Shown in pieces: positions 40,946 to 49,978 of a stretch of DNA of 64,000 nucleotides. The notes under the pieces were generated by a model that was not told where the DNA came from, did no database searches, and saw only the letters and a list, made by a program, of their open reading frames with translations. The stretch is from Pseudalkalibacillus hwajinpoensis (GTDB lineage Bacteria; Bacillota; Bacilli; Bacillales; Guptibacillaceae). The translations under genes were made by a program, and so were the position numbers. Each line of letters begins with the position of its first letter. Within the stretch, counting starts at the first letter, position 1. The stretch covers positions 248,001 to 312,000 of the forward strand of contig NZ_CP156675.1 of assembly GCF_039851965.1 (NCBI RefSeq). Direction: 5' to 3'.

Positions 40946-42742
40946 TTAATAAGAGGGTGTAAGAATAAGCACTGAGTCCCCTGGTTCTCCTTGTGGTTGG
41001 TCGTGTAGAGTGAAAAAAGAAATTTTTCCGGACTTCTTTAGCAGCAATATTTTAATGGAGTCCTCTGGTTGATCATTTTCAACGACCTCATTACGATCAT
41101 CTTCTGTTAATTGAACCGACCGAAAAACATAACCTCTTTCTATTAATTTATTCAGATGCTCCCATGTTATCCCTTTGGAAAAAAGGATCAATCCCCGGCT
41201 AGTGTGAGCGAGCTCACTGAGGTTGTCTTTGTCACTTTCACGAAGGCTAAGTTGAAATACATTATTTCTTCCCATCTCGGGAATAAAATTATTACAAACC
41301 AAGGCGTTGTATGCATCTAGTTCTGTTGCAGCGATTAATATGTCATATGATGTAAGGTCGAGGCGATGTTCAGTTTTTTGGGCTAATAATTCTCCGTAGT
41401 AGGTTTTTTTGAAACCATGTTGTTTTGCAAATTGAAGTTTCGACCAGGATGAGTCCGATATTAAAACAGGAATGTCTAGATTTGTGAGGCTTTTGGCAAG
41501 TTCAACTGTAAAATAGTTACTTCCTACAATTAGTATTCCTGGTTCACCTTCTGCCGCGAGTCCTAATTTTTGACCCAACCAGCGCATAGAGAATCCATGT
41601 AAAACCACCGTTGCAAATACTAATGAAAAGGTTAAGGGAACGAGAATAGTTGCATCAGTAAAACCTTCTGATATAAGAATGCTCGAAAAGTACCCAGAAA
41701 CAGTTAGCGCTACGATTCCACGGGGAGCGATCCAACTTACCAAAACTTTTTCTTGAGTCGTTAGCTCCGTATGAAAAGTAGACAGCCAAATTGACAAAGG
41801 ACGAATAAAAAATAACATTATAAACACAAATGCTAAGATTTTTAAATTGAATACGTTAACTAATGTTTCGAAACTTAAAGAAGCTGTTAGCATTATAAAA
41901 ATTGCTGAAACTAGCATAACTGAGATGTTTTCTTTGAAATGACGAATGTCATTTATAGAGGATATATTAAGATTTGCCAGAGTAATCCCCATAGCTGTAA
42001 CAGAAAGCAACCCTGTTTCATGCATAATTTCATTTGGAATCGTAAAGCAAAAAATAACGACTGCAAATACAATCGGAGATTTTAAAAATTCAGGAATTTG
42101 TCCTTTTTCGAACATTTGGGCAATGAATTTTCCAAGTATCCAGCCAAGTAAAACAGCGAAAAGTGAGGCAAGAAAAAATAACACCAATTGATTTATTGTT
42201 ACTTGTTCCAGTACAAAAAAACGAATGATTTCATAGGAGAAGACAGCTAGTAAAGCCCCTAATGGATCGACAATGATTGCTTCCCACTTTAAAATAGCTG
42301 CCGGTCGTGCTTTTAATTTGGCTTGTCTTAACAATGGAAGGATGACGGTAGGACCTGTGACAATTAAAAGACCTCCAATTACAAATGAGACGGCCCAGGA
42401 TAGACCTGCTATAAAATGGGCGGCGAATGAACCTGTAATCCAGGCCAATAGAGCCCCAAAAGTAACAATTCGATAAATGGAATGTCCTAAATCTTTAATC
42501 TCCCGAAAGACAAGCTTAAGACTTCCCTCAAATAATATGATGGCAACTGCGATTGATATCATTGGTTTATACAGGTTTCCAAATTGTTCGTGAGGATTTA
42601 ATAGTCCCAATATTGGTCCTGCGAGCAACCCTGTTACAGACATGACTACTATGGCAGGCAAGTTAAATTTCCACGAGATCCATTGAGAACCAATTCCAAG
42701 AATTCCGATAATCATGATTAAAAATAAGGAAGATTCGAACAT
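40946..42742 (-). CDS. Cation:proton antiporter with C-terminal TrkA-N-like domain
   Basis: Monovalent cation/H+ antiporter of 598 residues. The first 395 residues have 12 or so hydrophobic helices, with the unwound-helix motif LIVTGPTVILPLL and the acidic EAIIVDPLGALLA ion-binding segment typical of NhaP-type CPA proteins. The C-terminal 200 residues begin with GILIVGSNYFTVELAKSL, a Rossmann-like regulatory domain. It probably exports Na+ or K+ and is placed beside ktrAB and a DUF2254 gene, suggesting an ion-homeostasis island. Confidence 0.88.
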   Translation of the reverse strand: MFESSLFLIMIIGILGIGSQWISWKFNLPAIVVMSVTGLLAGPILGLLNPHEQFGNLYKPMISIAVAIILFEGSLKLVFREIKDLGHSIYRIVTFGALLAWITGSFAAHFIAGLSWAVSFVIGGLLIVTGPTVILPLLRQAKLKARPAAILKWEAIIVDPLGALLAVFSYEIIRFFVLEQVTINQLVLFFLASLFAVLLGWILGKFIAQMFEKGQIPEFLKSPIVFAVVIFCFTIPNEIMHETGLLSVTAMGITLANLNISSINDIRHFKENISVMLVSAIFIMLTASLSFETLVNVFNLKILAFVFIMLFFIRPLSIWLSTFHTELTTQEKVLVSWIAPRGIVALTVSGYFSSILISEGFTDATILVPLTFSLVFATVVLHGFSMRWLGQKLGLAAEGEPGILIVGSNYFTVELAKSLTNLDIPVLISDSSWSKLQFAKQHGFKKTYYGELLAQKTEHRLDLTSYDILIAATELDAYNALVCNNFIPEMGRNNVFQLSLRESDKDNLSELAHTSRGLILFSKGITWEHLNKLIERGYVFRSVQLTEDDRNEVVENDQPEDSIKILLLKKSGKISFFTLHDQPQGEPGDSVLILTPSY

Positions 42743-42782
42743 ATTAAAACTCCTCTATCTGAATTGAATTGTATAAGGTATT

Positions 42783-44138
42783 TTAATCCATTATTTCTTG
42801 ATCATTAAGATGTGTAAGGGAATGTTTTTCAATAGGACGGTAGCTTGCTTGGTAATTTGTTTTGTCAGCTAACAATTTATACTTATTATTAATAAACTTA
42901 TAATCCAAGTCATTTGCAACAGAAAAATTAAAACCTCTTAGTACATACCGACCAAACTTCCACAATTCATCTTTTATTTTTTGATTGTTACCTTCTGCTG
43001 CTATAGAAAGAGAATGTAGTATTTCTGCCAGGATTGAAACGTCCTCTTTAGCATGGGGCCTAATTTGATATAAGCTCCTATATAAGTAGAAGGAGTAAGG
43101 CGGCTTCTCTGTAATGATACGTAAGTTATTGTGTTGATCAAAATACAGAGGATCTGCTTCGTAGTCCTTAGCAAGAACGGATAATACTTTTCCTAGTTTG
43201 TTAATACAGACGCTAGCTGTATACGGATCATTCACCATGGTAGCAAGGGAACGAAGTGCAATTTCAACTAGCTTTTGAATTCCATACTCAATATCATATT
43301 TTGATGAACGGTGGGCTCCAATCATTACAGTATCTATATACTTTTTCTCGGCTATCTTAGAGTTTTTATAATAAGATAAGAGGACAGTCGTTTCATCCAC
43401 ATAATCTCCTGAATTCTTTTCAACTTTTACGATGATATTATCTTGTATAGCCATCTCCAACAGTTTTTGTATATCAACATCATGAATATATCCTGATCTT
43501 ATTGAGAATACCCTTTTGGCAGCAAAGAGTTTCGTGTTCTCTGTCTGGAGAGATTCCTTTTTCTTAATAATATTGCTGGTAATGGTGTTACGATTGTTTT
43601 TGATTGTCAAAAGTGTTTCATTTGTAATTCGTTCAACTATATTTGTAACTTTTAACCAGCTAATGGTGTGACTGATGAAAAGGACAAAATAAATCAAACA
43701 AACAATTGAATATACGATTGAAAAGGCTGGAGAAATGTAAAGTTGTCCTTCATTTGTTTCCTTTAGATTAAGCCAAAGCATAATAACGTAAAAAATACCA
43801 CCTAAAAAGATACCGAGCACTTTACTTGTAAAAGGATCTTGTAAGAAGCTTTGAATGATTCGAGGTGAATAGTTAGATAAATAAGTTGTTAGAACGACAA
43901 GTGTTACTGAAAAACTTATTAAAACCAGTGTAAACAAAGAAGTAAATAGAGTTCGGAGAATTGTTTCTCCAGTATTATAAGAAGTAAATAATGGTTCTGG
44001 CAAAAATGGAAAGGAGGCATGGGTGAACATATTTTCGAAATATATAGTTGTCATTGCTCCAAAAAAAGTAATAAGAATAAATAAGAGTGGGATGAACCAA
44101 TGGCTTGATTTTAACGAGTTATATCTCTCTAAGATCAC
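42783..44138 (-). CDS. DUF2254 domain membrane protein
   Basis: A 451-residue protein with four membrane helices in the first 175 residues, including the family motif NYSPRIIQSFLQDPFTSKVL, and a large soluble C-terminal domain (MIGAHRSSKYDIEYGIQKLV, AEILHSLSIAAEG). DUF2254 proteins are widespread and of unknown function, often near ion transporters. It starts 40 bases upstream of the antiporter gene on the same strand and is probably cotranscribed with it. Confidence 0.8.
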   Translation of the reverse strand: MILERYNSLKSSHWFIPLLFILITFFGAMTTIYFENMFTHASFPFLPEPLFTSYNTGETILRTLFTSLFTLVLISFSVTLVVLTTYLSNYSPRIIQSFLQDPFTSKVLGIFLGGIFYVIMLWLNLKETNEGQLYISPAFSIVYSIVCLIYFVLFISHTISWLKVTNIVERITNETLLTIKNNRNTITSNIIKKKESLQTENTKLFAAKRVFSIRSGYIHDVDIQKLLEMAIQDNIIVKVEKNSGDYVDETTVLLSYYKNSKIAEKKYIDTVMIGAHRSSKYDIEYGIQKLVEIALRSLATMVNDPYTASVCINKLGKVLSVLAKDYEADPLYFDQHNNLRIITEKPPYSFYLYRSLYQIRPHAKEDVSILAEILHSLSIAAEGNNQKIKDELWKFGRYVLRGFNFSVANDLDYKFINNKYKLLADKTNYQASYRPIEKHSLTHLNDQEIMD

Positions 44139-44239
44139 CAGTCTTAATTCCTCTTTTCATCAATGTTTAAAATTAGTTTGTCCAAATATCGCGGAAACAA
44201 TAAATCCAGTGGTTTCGAGTTATTGAAGATAAAGTTATC

Positions 44240-44530
44240 GAGAGGAAAATCGAGTATTTATTTCATGGTTAACAGAGCATATTTAGAAATAGAAATCTAT
44301 TTTTGATTAATTTACGGAGGCTCATCTCGAGTCAAAAACCATTTATGATCGGCTAAGAGATCGTGAAGAGAAAGAAGGGAAGTGGAAAGGTATAGGAGAA
44401 ACTTGGGTTACTGCAGTTTTTTATGAGTCATGATTTCCTTCTGGAGGTTGAATGTTTCATTGAAAATATAGATAAAGCCAGGTTTGATCATTTAAAAGAG
44501 AGCAATTAGTAAATCGACTTTCTTTTAAGA
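44240..44530. other. Intergenic stretch with a decayed ORF
   Basis: One plus-strand frame (about 44329-44430) reads TIYDRLRDREEKEGKWKGIG and soon stops, without a start codon. It looks like a remnant of an unrecognised gene. Nothing else seen. Confidence 0.35.
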
Positions 44531-44544
44531 ACTTGTTTTATTTA

Positions 44545-45020
44545 GGACGGCATGTACTACAGACTGCTCCAGAAGCCAACAGCACTTATGGTCATTCTGT
44601 ACGTGTCGCTTCGATCCTAAAGCGCCTGATATCTACGGTCTGTAAGCTGTCGCTAAGAGGCCGTACGTACCTGGTCTCCTTGCGCGAAGTGCCGGACCGA
44701 ACGAGCCGAAGAAAAAAATGCCATGGAAGGCAGCCCGTAGGCTGCCTTTTTTTGTGTTTTTTTCTTTTGCCCTGCGGAGCGTACAAAATCGCCATCCGGC
44801 TAAGGCTCAACCCGGGCGAGCCTCGACCTCTTCCCGGTTTGAACCTAAGGCGGATCACCAGCCAGTCAAGGGGCCCAAAACTTTTTGACCAGGTGCCGTC
44901 AAAAACTGTTGGTCTGATCCCTTGACCGTCTGGTGAGGCGTTCTGTTCGTCCTACGTGCCAAAAGACAAAAAAATACCCTTTCGGGAATCAGCGCCCGCC
45001 TGGCAAAACAAAAAAGGAGG
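44545..45020 (+). ncRNA. GC-rich structured leader of the radC block (copy 1)
   Basis: Non-coding, strongly self-complementary DNA unlike its surroundings. It contains ACGGTCTGTAAGC / GCTAAGAGGCCGT, a terminator-like GGCAGCCCGTAGGCTGCC plus T run (44734-44760), and a long-range stem CCAGCCAGTCAAGGG (44860s) / CCCTTGACCGTCTGG (44920s). The first 170 bases recur at 60626 with about 85-90% identity by eye. Several overlapping ORFs on both strands look spurious. It may be a structured RNA or a replication/transfer element. Confidence 0.5.
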
Positions 45021-45028
45021 ACAAGCTT

Positions 45029-45568
45029 ATGAACGCTTTTGTTTCAATGAAGGAAAAGGATTTCAAACGGGAGTTACAGGGAGAAAAGGTCCTGCAGTCA
45101 AAAGAAGAGAAGAGCAATTGTCTTGAGGTGATTTTTGAGGTTATTCGAATTAAACAGGTGGTTCAAGAAGTGCCGACCCCTTTTGCGATTGGGGCGATAC
45201 GCTCCCCCGGGGATGCCGCCAACGTAGCCGGAACGTTGATTGGTGATGAAGACCGGGAAGTGTTTTTGGTTCTTTGTTTGAACACGAAAAATCAGGTAAC
45301 GGCAGCTCATCGGTGTCACGTTGGCAGCATCAATGCGAGCATTGTGCACGCGCGAGAAGTCTTTAAAACAGCGATTTTGAATAACGCCGCATCCATTGTG
45401 CTGAGTCATCAGCATCCCAGTGGAGACCCGACCCCCAGCATGGAAGATTTAAACGTCACGCAGCGTCTCGTGGATGCCGGTCGATTGCTTGGCATTGACG
45501 TATTGGATCACGTGATTGTCTCTCAGAGTGGGGACCACTACAGTTTAAAAGAAAAGGGGCATTTGTAG
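45029..45568 (+). CDS. RadC-family JAB/JAMM domain protein
   Basis: A 179-residue protein of the mobile RadC (DUF2466) type. The metal site is complete: SHQHPSGDPTPSMED gives His127, His129, Ser137 and Asp140 (HxHx7Sx2D). RSP and NTKNQVTAAHRCHVGSINAS are also conserved. The helix-hairpin-helix part of chromosomal RadC is missing, so this is the short plasmid/phage-type version. Its biochemical role is unsettled; despite the name, DNA-repair function is doubtful. ATG 45029 follows AAGGAGGACAAGC. Confidence 0.88.
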   Translation: MNAFVSMKEKDFKRELQGEKVLQSKEEKSNCLEVIFEVIRIKQVVQEVPTPFAIGAIRSPGDAANVAGTLIGDEDREVFLVLCLNTKNQVTAAHRCHVGSINASIVHAREVFKTAILNNAASIVLSHQHPSGDPTPSMEDLNVTQRLVDAGRLLGIDVLDHVIVSQSGDHYSLKEKGHL

Positions 45569-45685
45569 AGATGCCAGGCGGCGAAGCGTCGTCGCCTCGG
45601 TTTCGCATGGATAAAAGCTACGCTTTTGTTAATTGAAGCAGGCATCTGTTATCAAGACCTAAATTATAAAAATTCATAAAAAATA

Positions 45686-45733
45686 AAGGAGAAAACATAT
45701 TAGACATATATAATATGTTTTCTCCTTTTTATT
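45686..45733 (+). terminator. Rho-independent terminator
   Basis: AAAGGAGAAAACATATTA / TATAATATGTTTTCTCCTTT, long stem with T run, after radC. Confidence 0.88.
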
Positions 45734-45945
45734 CCATTAAAGCTCCTCTATAACGGAACAAAGGACGTGATCCAATATTCTTGAATTGCGCCCTATTACA
45801 GAAGATCTATATGTAAGATATAGGCTCCACATATGTTAAAGAAAGCATTTTCTTTTTAACAATAAGATGATTATTTATGTCTAGGTCGTTAAGGCAATTC
45901 GTTGTTTTTCTCTCTGGTCAACTTTTATTTAGATTCAAAGATTTA

Positions 45946-46395
45946 CTAAACTCCAAACTGTTTTAAATGATGGTCAAGGTGTTTGTAAATTCCTTTTCCC
46001 CATTGCTCGGAAGTAAGTTTACCGAAAAAAGGATGTGGATGAGTTGTACACTTCTCTGACCCGTTACTTTGGAACGTTATAATTTTTTGTTTCAGTTTTT
46101 CCTTTTCTGTTTCAAATTCTTTTTTATCTACAATCAAAATAGTTGGAATTGTGGACATGTTTTGGGGTAATGGCTTGTCGTCATAAAAAATTGGTTTCAC
46201 AAACTTTCCTATCAATATCCCTAACCAACCTCTCGCAGGAAAAGAATTTCCCAATGCAATGTCTTGAAAGGATGAGCAATGTGCTAGCATTTGGGCAACA
46301 TCCATTTTACCCCATTGCGGTTTTGAATTTGGGCTTAATTTGTCAATACGGTTTAAAATTTCCTCTGACTCTAATTGATTAAAAATATTTTTCAT
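45946..46395 (-). CDS. DUF1569 (DinB-like) protein
   Basis: A 149-residue protein of the DUF1569 family in the DinB/YfiT four-helix superfamily. Characteristic pieces: WGKMDVAQMLAHCSSFQDIA near the N-terminus and HPFFGKLTSEQWGKGIYKHL then DHHLKQFG at the end, whose His residues could bind a metal. Function unknown. Lone gene. Confidence 0.8.
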   Translation of the reverse strand: MKNIFNQLESEEILNRIDKLSPNSKPQWGKMDVAQMLAHCSSFQDIALGNSFPARGWLGILIGKFVKPIFYDDKPLPQNMSTIPTILIVDKKEFETEKEKLKQKIITFQSNGSEKCTTHPHPFFGKLTSEQWGKGIYKHLDHHLKQFGV

Positions 46396-46633
46396 TTGTG
46401 CACTTCTCCTTTACAAATCAACCTCTACATCACCACAAAAATCCATCATTTTGTTAATCCGCCTCAATATGCAGAAATTTTTCCACAATCTGATAACAAT
46501 AATAACATAATAATCCAATTTTGTTCGAAAATCTTATTTCATTAAATGGCCCTTTTGTGGGTTAGATATTGGAATCTCTTATTCCGTTAAACTGCCCTGT
46601 TTTGTTTTATATAAGTTACCTTCCTATATGAAT

Positions 46634-46669
46634 AAAGGCAGCTTTCAATTTCTTGCTGAAAGCTGCTTT
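46634..46669. terminator. Terminator at 3' side of MFS gene
   Basis: AAAGGCAGCTTTCA / TGAAAGCTGCTTT hairpin. It lies just past the stop of the minus-strand MFS gene; A and T flanks allow bidirectional use. Confidence 0.8.
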
Positions 46670-46725
46670 GTTAATTAGATTTTAATTGTAATTTACTATA
46701 TAGGGATATATCTACATTAGTCTAA

Positions 46726-48051
46726 CTATTCAAGAAATAAAGTATTAATAAAAACTTTTCTTTTCCGAGACCAAACAACTACAGGAATAAGCACTAGTGA
46801 CAGAATGGCTCCAGAAAGTGATAATGCTGCAAAACTAGAATGAGCGACTACCATTCCTGATACCCCCCCACCAGCTGCTCCTGACAGTGCAAATAGTACA
46901 TCGACTGATCCTTGTGTTTTTGCACGCACAGATGGGTGTGTTGAATCTATAATGAGAGCAGTCCCACTTATTAAACCAAAGTTCCAGCCTAAACCTAGTA
47001 GTACTAACGCCAGGGTAAGCAGTGGCATTGAACCTACCGGTGCAAAAGCTGCCACCAATCCAGAGGTTAGGAGTGTAGCACCAGAAGCAACAGCCATAGT
47101 AATACGGCCAAGCTTATCTACCAGTATACCTGTCAATGGTGAAGGAAGGTACATAGCTGCTATATGGAAACCTATAACTAATCCTACTTCTCCCAAACCA
47201 TGACCATGATGTCCCATATGAATTGGTGTCATTGTCATAATGGCTGCCATGACAAACTGAGTCAAAATCATAATTACAGCCCCTACAACAACACCCTTTT
47301 TGTTTATGGTAGCATTCTTTAAATTTGTCCCTGTCTGTACGGTATCGTCTTTTTTCTTAGCATTCGCAATAGCTGTAGACACAACCAAAGGGTCTGGACG
47401 AAGTAAAATTAAGATAAATAATCCGGCAATAATAAAAGCAGCTGCTGACAAGATAAAGGGGCCAGCCAAGGTTGGAACACCAATTGAATCCGCAAATTCT
47501 CCCATTCTATTGACCAAGTTAGGACCAACAACAGCACCCAAGGTAGTGGAAACCATGGCCATGCTTGCAGCAGTTGCCCTTTGTTTATCTGTTGCAAGGT
47601 CTGTCCCTGCATATCGCGCTTGTAGATTAGACGCCGTACCAGCTCCATAAATAAAAAGAGAAATAAATAAAAGTGGGATGCTGTTGGTTAAAGCTGCAAT
47701 TATAACACCAATAGCACCTAACCCACCTGCAAGGAAACCACCTGCAAGTCCTGCTCTACGGCCAAAACGTTGTGAAGACCGACCTATAAGTAGGGCAGCT
47801 CCTGCAGAACCTAAAGTAAATAGGGCAGTTGGAATTCCTGCCGCATTTTCAGTCCCTAGCATGTCTTGTGCAAGAAGCGCTCCTACTGTTATACCGGCTC
47901 CAAGTCCTGCTCCTCCAAAGATTTGTGAAAGAATCAAAATTCTTAATGTTTTTTTATAAAGGTGTATTTGTCTTTCTGGTGAATCAATATATTCTTGCAA
48001 CCATATAGGCTGGTGTGTTGAGGCATTTGTATCTTTTGCTGACATTGTCAT
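46726..48051 (-). CDS. MFS transporter
   Basis: Major facilitator with 12 predicted helices, 441 residues. The motif A-like loop between helices 2 and 3 reads GRSSQRFGRRAGLAGG, and the corresponding second-half loop reads GILVDKLGRITMAVASG. Helix 5 has VVGPNLVNRMGE. It resembles drug-efflux MFS proteins, but no substrate can be assigned. It is the downstream neighbour of the MBL hydrolase gene, separated by a strong terminator. Confidence 0.88.
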   Translation of the reverse strand: MTMSAKDTNASTHQPIWLQEYIDSPERQIHLYKKTLRILILSQIFGGAGLGAGITVGALLAQDMLGTENAAGIPTALFTLGSAGAALLIGRSSQRFGRRAGLAGGFLAGGLGAIGVIIAALTNSIPLLFISLFIYGAGTASNLQARYAGTDLATDKQRATAASMAMVSTTLGAVVGPNLVNRMGEFADSIGVPTLAGPFILSAAAFIIAGLFILILLRPDPLVVSTAIANAKKKDDTVQTGTNLKNATINKKGVVVGAVIMILTQFVMAAIMTMTPIHMGHHGHGLGEVGLVIGFHIAAMYLPSPLTGILVDKLGRITMAVASGATLLTSGLVAAFAPVGSMPLLTLALVLLGLGWNFGLISGTALIIDSTHPSVRAKTQGSVDVLFALSGAAGGGVSGMVVAHSSFAALSLSGAILSLVLIPVVVWSRKRKVFINTLFLE

Positions 48052-48130
48052 GAACTCTACCTCCTAACGAAATATCCTTGTAGCTTTTCATGTTTGGTTT
48101 GTCATCCTTGGAACATTTCATATCGTCATT

Positions 48131-48174
48131 AGAAGAAGCTCATAATTAAATTTCGATAATTATGAGCTTCTTCT
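48131..48174 (-). terminator. Terminator of the MBL hydrolase gene
   Basis: Perfect 18-base arms AGAAGAAGCTCATAATTA / TAATTATGAGCTTCTTCT, located between the MBL gene and the MFS gene. Confidence 0.88.
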
Positions 48175-48222
48175 ATTTCTTATTTTTAAATAGGAACGTG
48201 ACACTATTTGTCGGTGTTCATA

Positions 48223-48987
48223 TTAAAATGTGTAGGATTCACCATCTTCTGGTGCTAAAATATTACTTGAGAATCCTTTTTCTTTACTAAAGTTTTTTAA
48301 TTCTTCTCTAGATAGTGTCCAATGGTTAACAGCTTCCATATGAACAGAAATAACCTTAGCATTAGGAGTCGCCTTGTGTACTTCATAGATGTCTTCTTTT
48401 CCCATAATGAGAGAACCATATTCTATCAATTGATTATCTCCGCCATTGACGACAATAATATCTGGTTTATGGGTATCCAATTCTTCCTGTACACCTTCAT
48501 ACCAGACTGTATCACCAGCTACGTACAATGTTTTTTCACTTGGATGTTTAAAGACAACGCCACATACTTCCCCCATAAGCTTTAATAGTTCTTCTCCTCT
48601 TCCATGCTCGCCTCTTGTTTTAACTAATTGGATGCCTTCAAAGACAGTGTTCTTTGTTAATACCTCTACATTTTGGAACCCGTTATTTTGTACTTCCTTT
48701 GCATCTTCTTCATTTTGAACGAACATTTTAATTTCTTTTGGTAATAGTCTTTGCGCTGCCTCGTCAAAATGGTCTAAATGTAAGTGAGTCACAATGACTG
48801 CATCAACTTCACTAATAATATCGTCAACAGAGGTTGGTAAACTCACTGAAGGATTGTTTTGATCTTGCCTAATCGTACCAGGGAAAGATGGGTACGTACC
48901 TTTCTCTGCTAACATAGGATCAATTAAAAACTTTTTATTTGCATATTCTACAACTATCGTTGCATTTCGAATTTGTGTAATCTTCAT
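48223..48987 (-). CDS. MBL-fold metallo-hydrolase (YddR-like)
   Basis: Metallo-beta-lactamase superfamily hydrolase of about 254 residues with the metal motif VTHLHLDHFD, then KTRGEHGRG, LYVAGDTVWYEG and ISVHMEAVNHW supplying further ligands. This subgroup resembles B. subtilis YddR. ATG 48987 is preferred: GGGAG lies eight bases upstream; the in-frame ATG 49011 adds MKRKGVVK. Divergent from an Lrp-type regulator, as yddR lies near lrpB in B. subtilis, so that regulator probably controls it. Confidence 0.86.
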   Translation of the reverse strand: MKITQIRNATIVVEYANKKFLIDPMLAEKGTYPSFPGTIRQDQNNPSVSLPTSVDDIISEVDAVIVTHLHLDHFDEAAQRLLPKEIKMFVQNEEDAKEVQNNGFQNVEVLTKNTVFEGIQLVKTRGEHGRGEELLKLMGEVCGVVFKHPSEKTLYVAGDTVWYEGVQEELDTHKPDIIVVNGGDNQLIEYGSLIMGKEDIYEVHKATPNAKVISVHMEAVNHWTLSREELKNFSKEKGFSSNILAPEDGESYTF

Positions 48988-49119
48988 TTTTACAACTCCC
49001 TTTCTTTTCATGTGTTCCCTAACAGTGTTAAGTGTATAATATGAGCAGCATTCAAATACACAGATAAAATATAGTATTTTAGGCGTTTGACTTTATTTTT
49101 GAAAGGAGTTGACGTTCAG

Positions 49120-49527
49120 ATGGATCAAACAGATAAGCGAATTATAGAGGAGTTATGTAGCAATAGCCGGATTACGATGAAAGAATTAGGGGAGAGAGTT
49201 CACTTAACAGGACCAGCAGCCGCAGCTAGAGTGGAGAAATTAGAGGACAATGGGGTTATTGAGGGTTATAGCATTAAAGTAAATCAAGCGAAATTAGGGT
49301 GCTTTACGTATGCCTTTATCAATATCTATATAGAAGGTACACATCATCAACCATATCTCTCATTTATCCAAACAAAGGAGGGGTATGTCATCAATAATTA
49401 TAAAATCAGTGGAGATAGCTGTTATCTTTTGGAGTGCAGGTTTCCAAGTAATGAAGCGTTAAATCAATTTTTATTAGAGTTAAACAAGTATGCAAACTAT
49501 AAATTATCGATCGTTATAAGTAAATAG
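49120..49527 (+). CDS. Lrp/AsnC-family regulator (LrpB-like)
   Basis: A 135-residue regulator: N-terminal AsnC-type HTH (DQTDKRIIEELCSNSRITMK, LTGPAAAARVEKLEDNGVIE) and C-terminal RAM-like effector-binding domain (about 65-135). ATG 49120 was chosen over upstream ORF codons because AAAGGAG sits twelve bases before it and because family members start with MDxTD. Divergent from the MBL hydrolase, its likely target. Confidence 0.86.
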   Translation: MDQTDKRIIEELCSNSRITMKELGERVHLTGPAAAARVEKLEDNGVIEGYSIKVNQAKLGCFTYAFINIYIEGTHHQPYLSFIQTKEGYVINNYKISGDSCYLLECRFPSNEALNQFLLELNKYANYKLSIVISK

Positions 49528-49796
49528 GGCCTGAATAAAAATGGCTATTTGTGAATAGTCACATTTAAACTATAGGGGCTTGAATAGAACAACGAAGGTA
49601 GCTGGGGCACCTCTTTTTCTTATTCACAAGTTAGTTTGTGAAAGACTGTACTTAAACTAACGGGTGCGTTAGTTCAACAAGCTAAAGGCAGCAATCATAA
49701 TTATTAACTTGATCTTCCGTAAACGGGCGCATTTCTGAAGTAGTGAATTGTGCTCTTTCTTCATGTATAGGGCCATTTAATTGAATAAGATTACAC

Positions 49797-49836
49797 AAAA
49801 AGTCGATTTCCCAACGTAAAGGAAATCGACTTTTTT
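49797..49836 (+). terminator. Rho-independent terminator
   Basis: AAAAAGTCGATTTCC / GGAAATCGACTTTTTT with CAACGTAAA loop. Confidence 0.85.
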
Positions 49837-49903
49837 AGATTAAATTTTTGCCTAATTATAAAGGTTCTACTTTAAGTTCCTTTGATGAATTTTAAAAATG
49901 CTG

Positions 49904-49962
49904 TTGACTATTCAGTTGAACTGTATTACATTATTATAAAGTCAAACTATATAGTTGAACTG
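49904..49962 (+). promoter_or_regulatory. Promoter and candidate PadR operator
   Basis: TTGACT at 49904 is followed by two identical decamers AGTTGAACTG (49914-49923 and 49953-49962), the second near the ribosome site of the PadR gene. Repeats bracketing the start fit autoregulation. Confidence 0.5.
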
Positions 49963-49978
49963 GATAGAGGGTGAGAGT

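Larger units (their letters stand above)
49528..49978. other. Intergenic region with short GGGCGC-type repeats
   Basis: Several degenerate pieces occur: CTATAGGGGCTTGAATAGAA, AACTAACGGGTGCGTTAGTT, AACGGGCGCATTTCTG and TATAGGGCCATTTAATTGAA. They resemble the repeat following the genes at 4801 and 10971. A terminator (49797-49836, AAAAAGTCGATTTCC / GGAAATCGACTTTTTT) follows. No gene. Confidence 0.5.

Noticed and set aside
44533..44925. 130-residue plus and 88-residue minus ORFs in the radC leader
   Set aside because: Overlapping ORFs on both strands of a self-complementary region; the second copy at 60626 does not preserve the frame, so an RNA or DNA structure is likelier.
44860..44935. Simple terminator
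   Set aside because: The stem encloses a long loop, lacks a T run, and lies upstream of radC, so a plain terminator does not explain it.
45029..45568. Chromosomal DNA-repair RadC
   Set aside because: Lacks the N-terminal helix-hairpin-helix part and sits in a duplicated mobile block, so it is the accessory short type.
46952..47959. Several plus-strand ORFs over the MFS gene
   Set aside because: Antisense shadows of a clear transporter; Pro/Ala-rich composition is a by-product of its hydrophobic codons.
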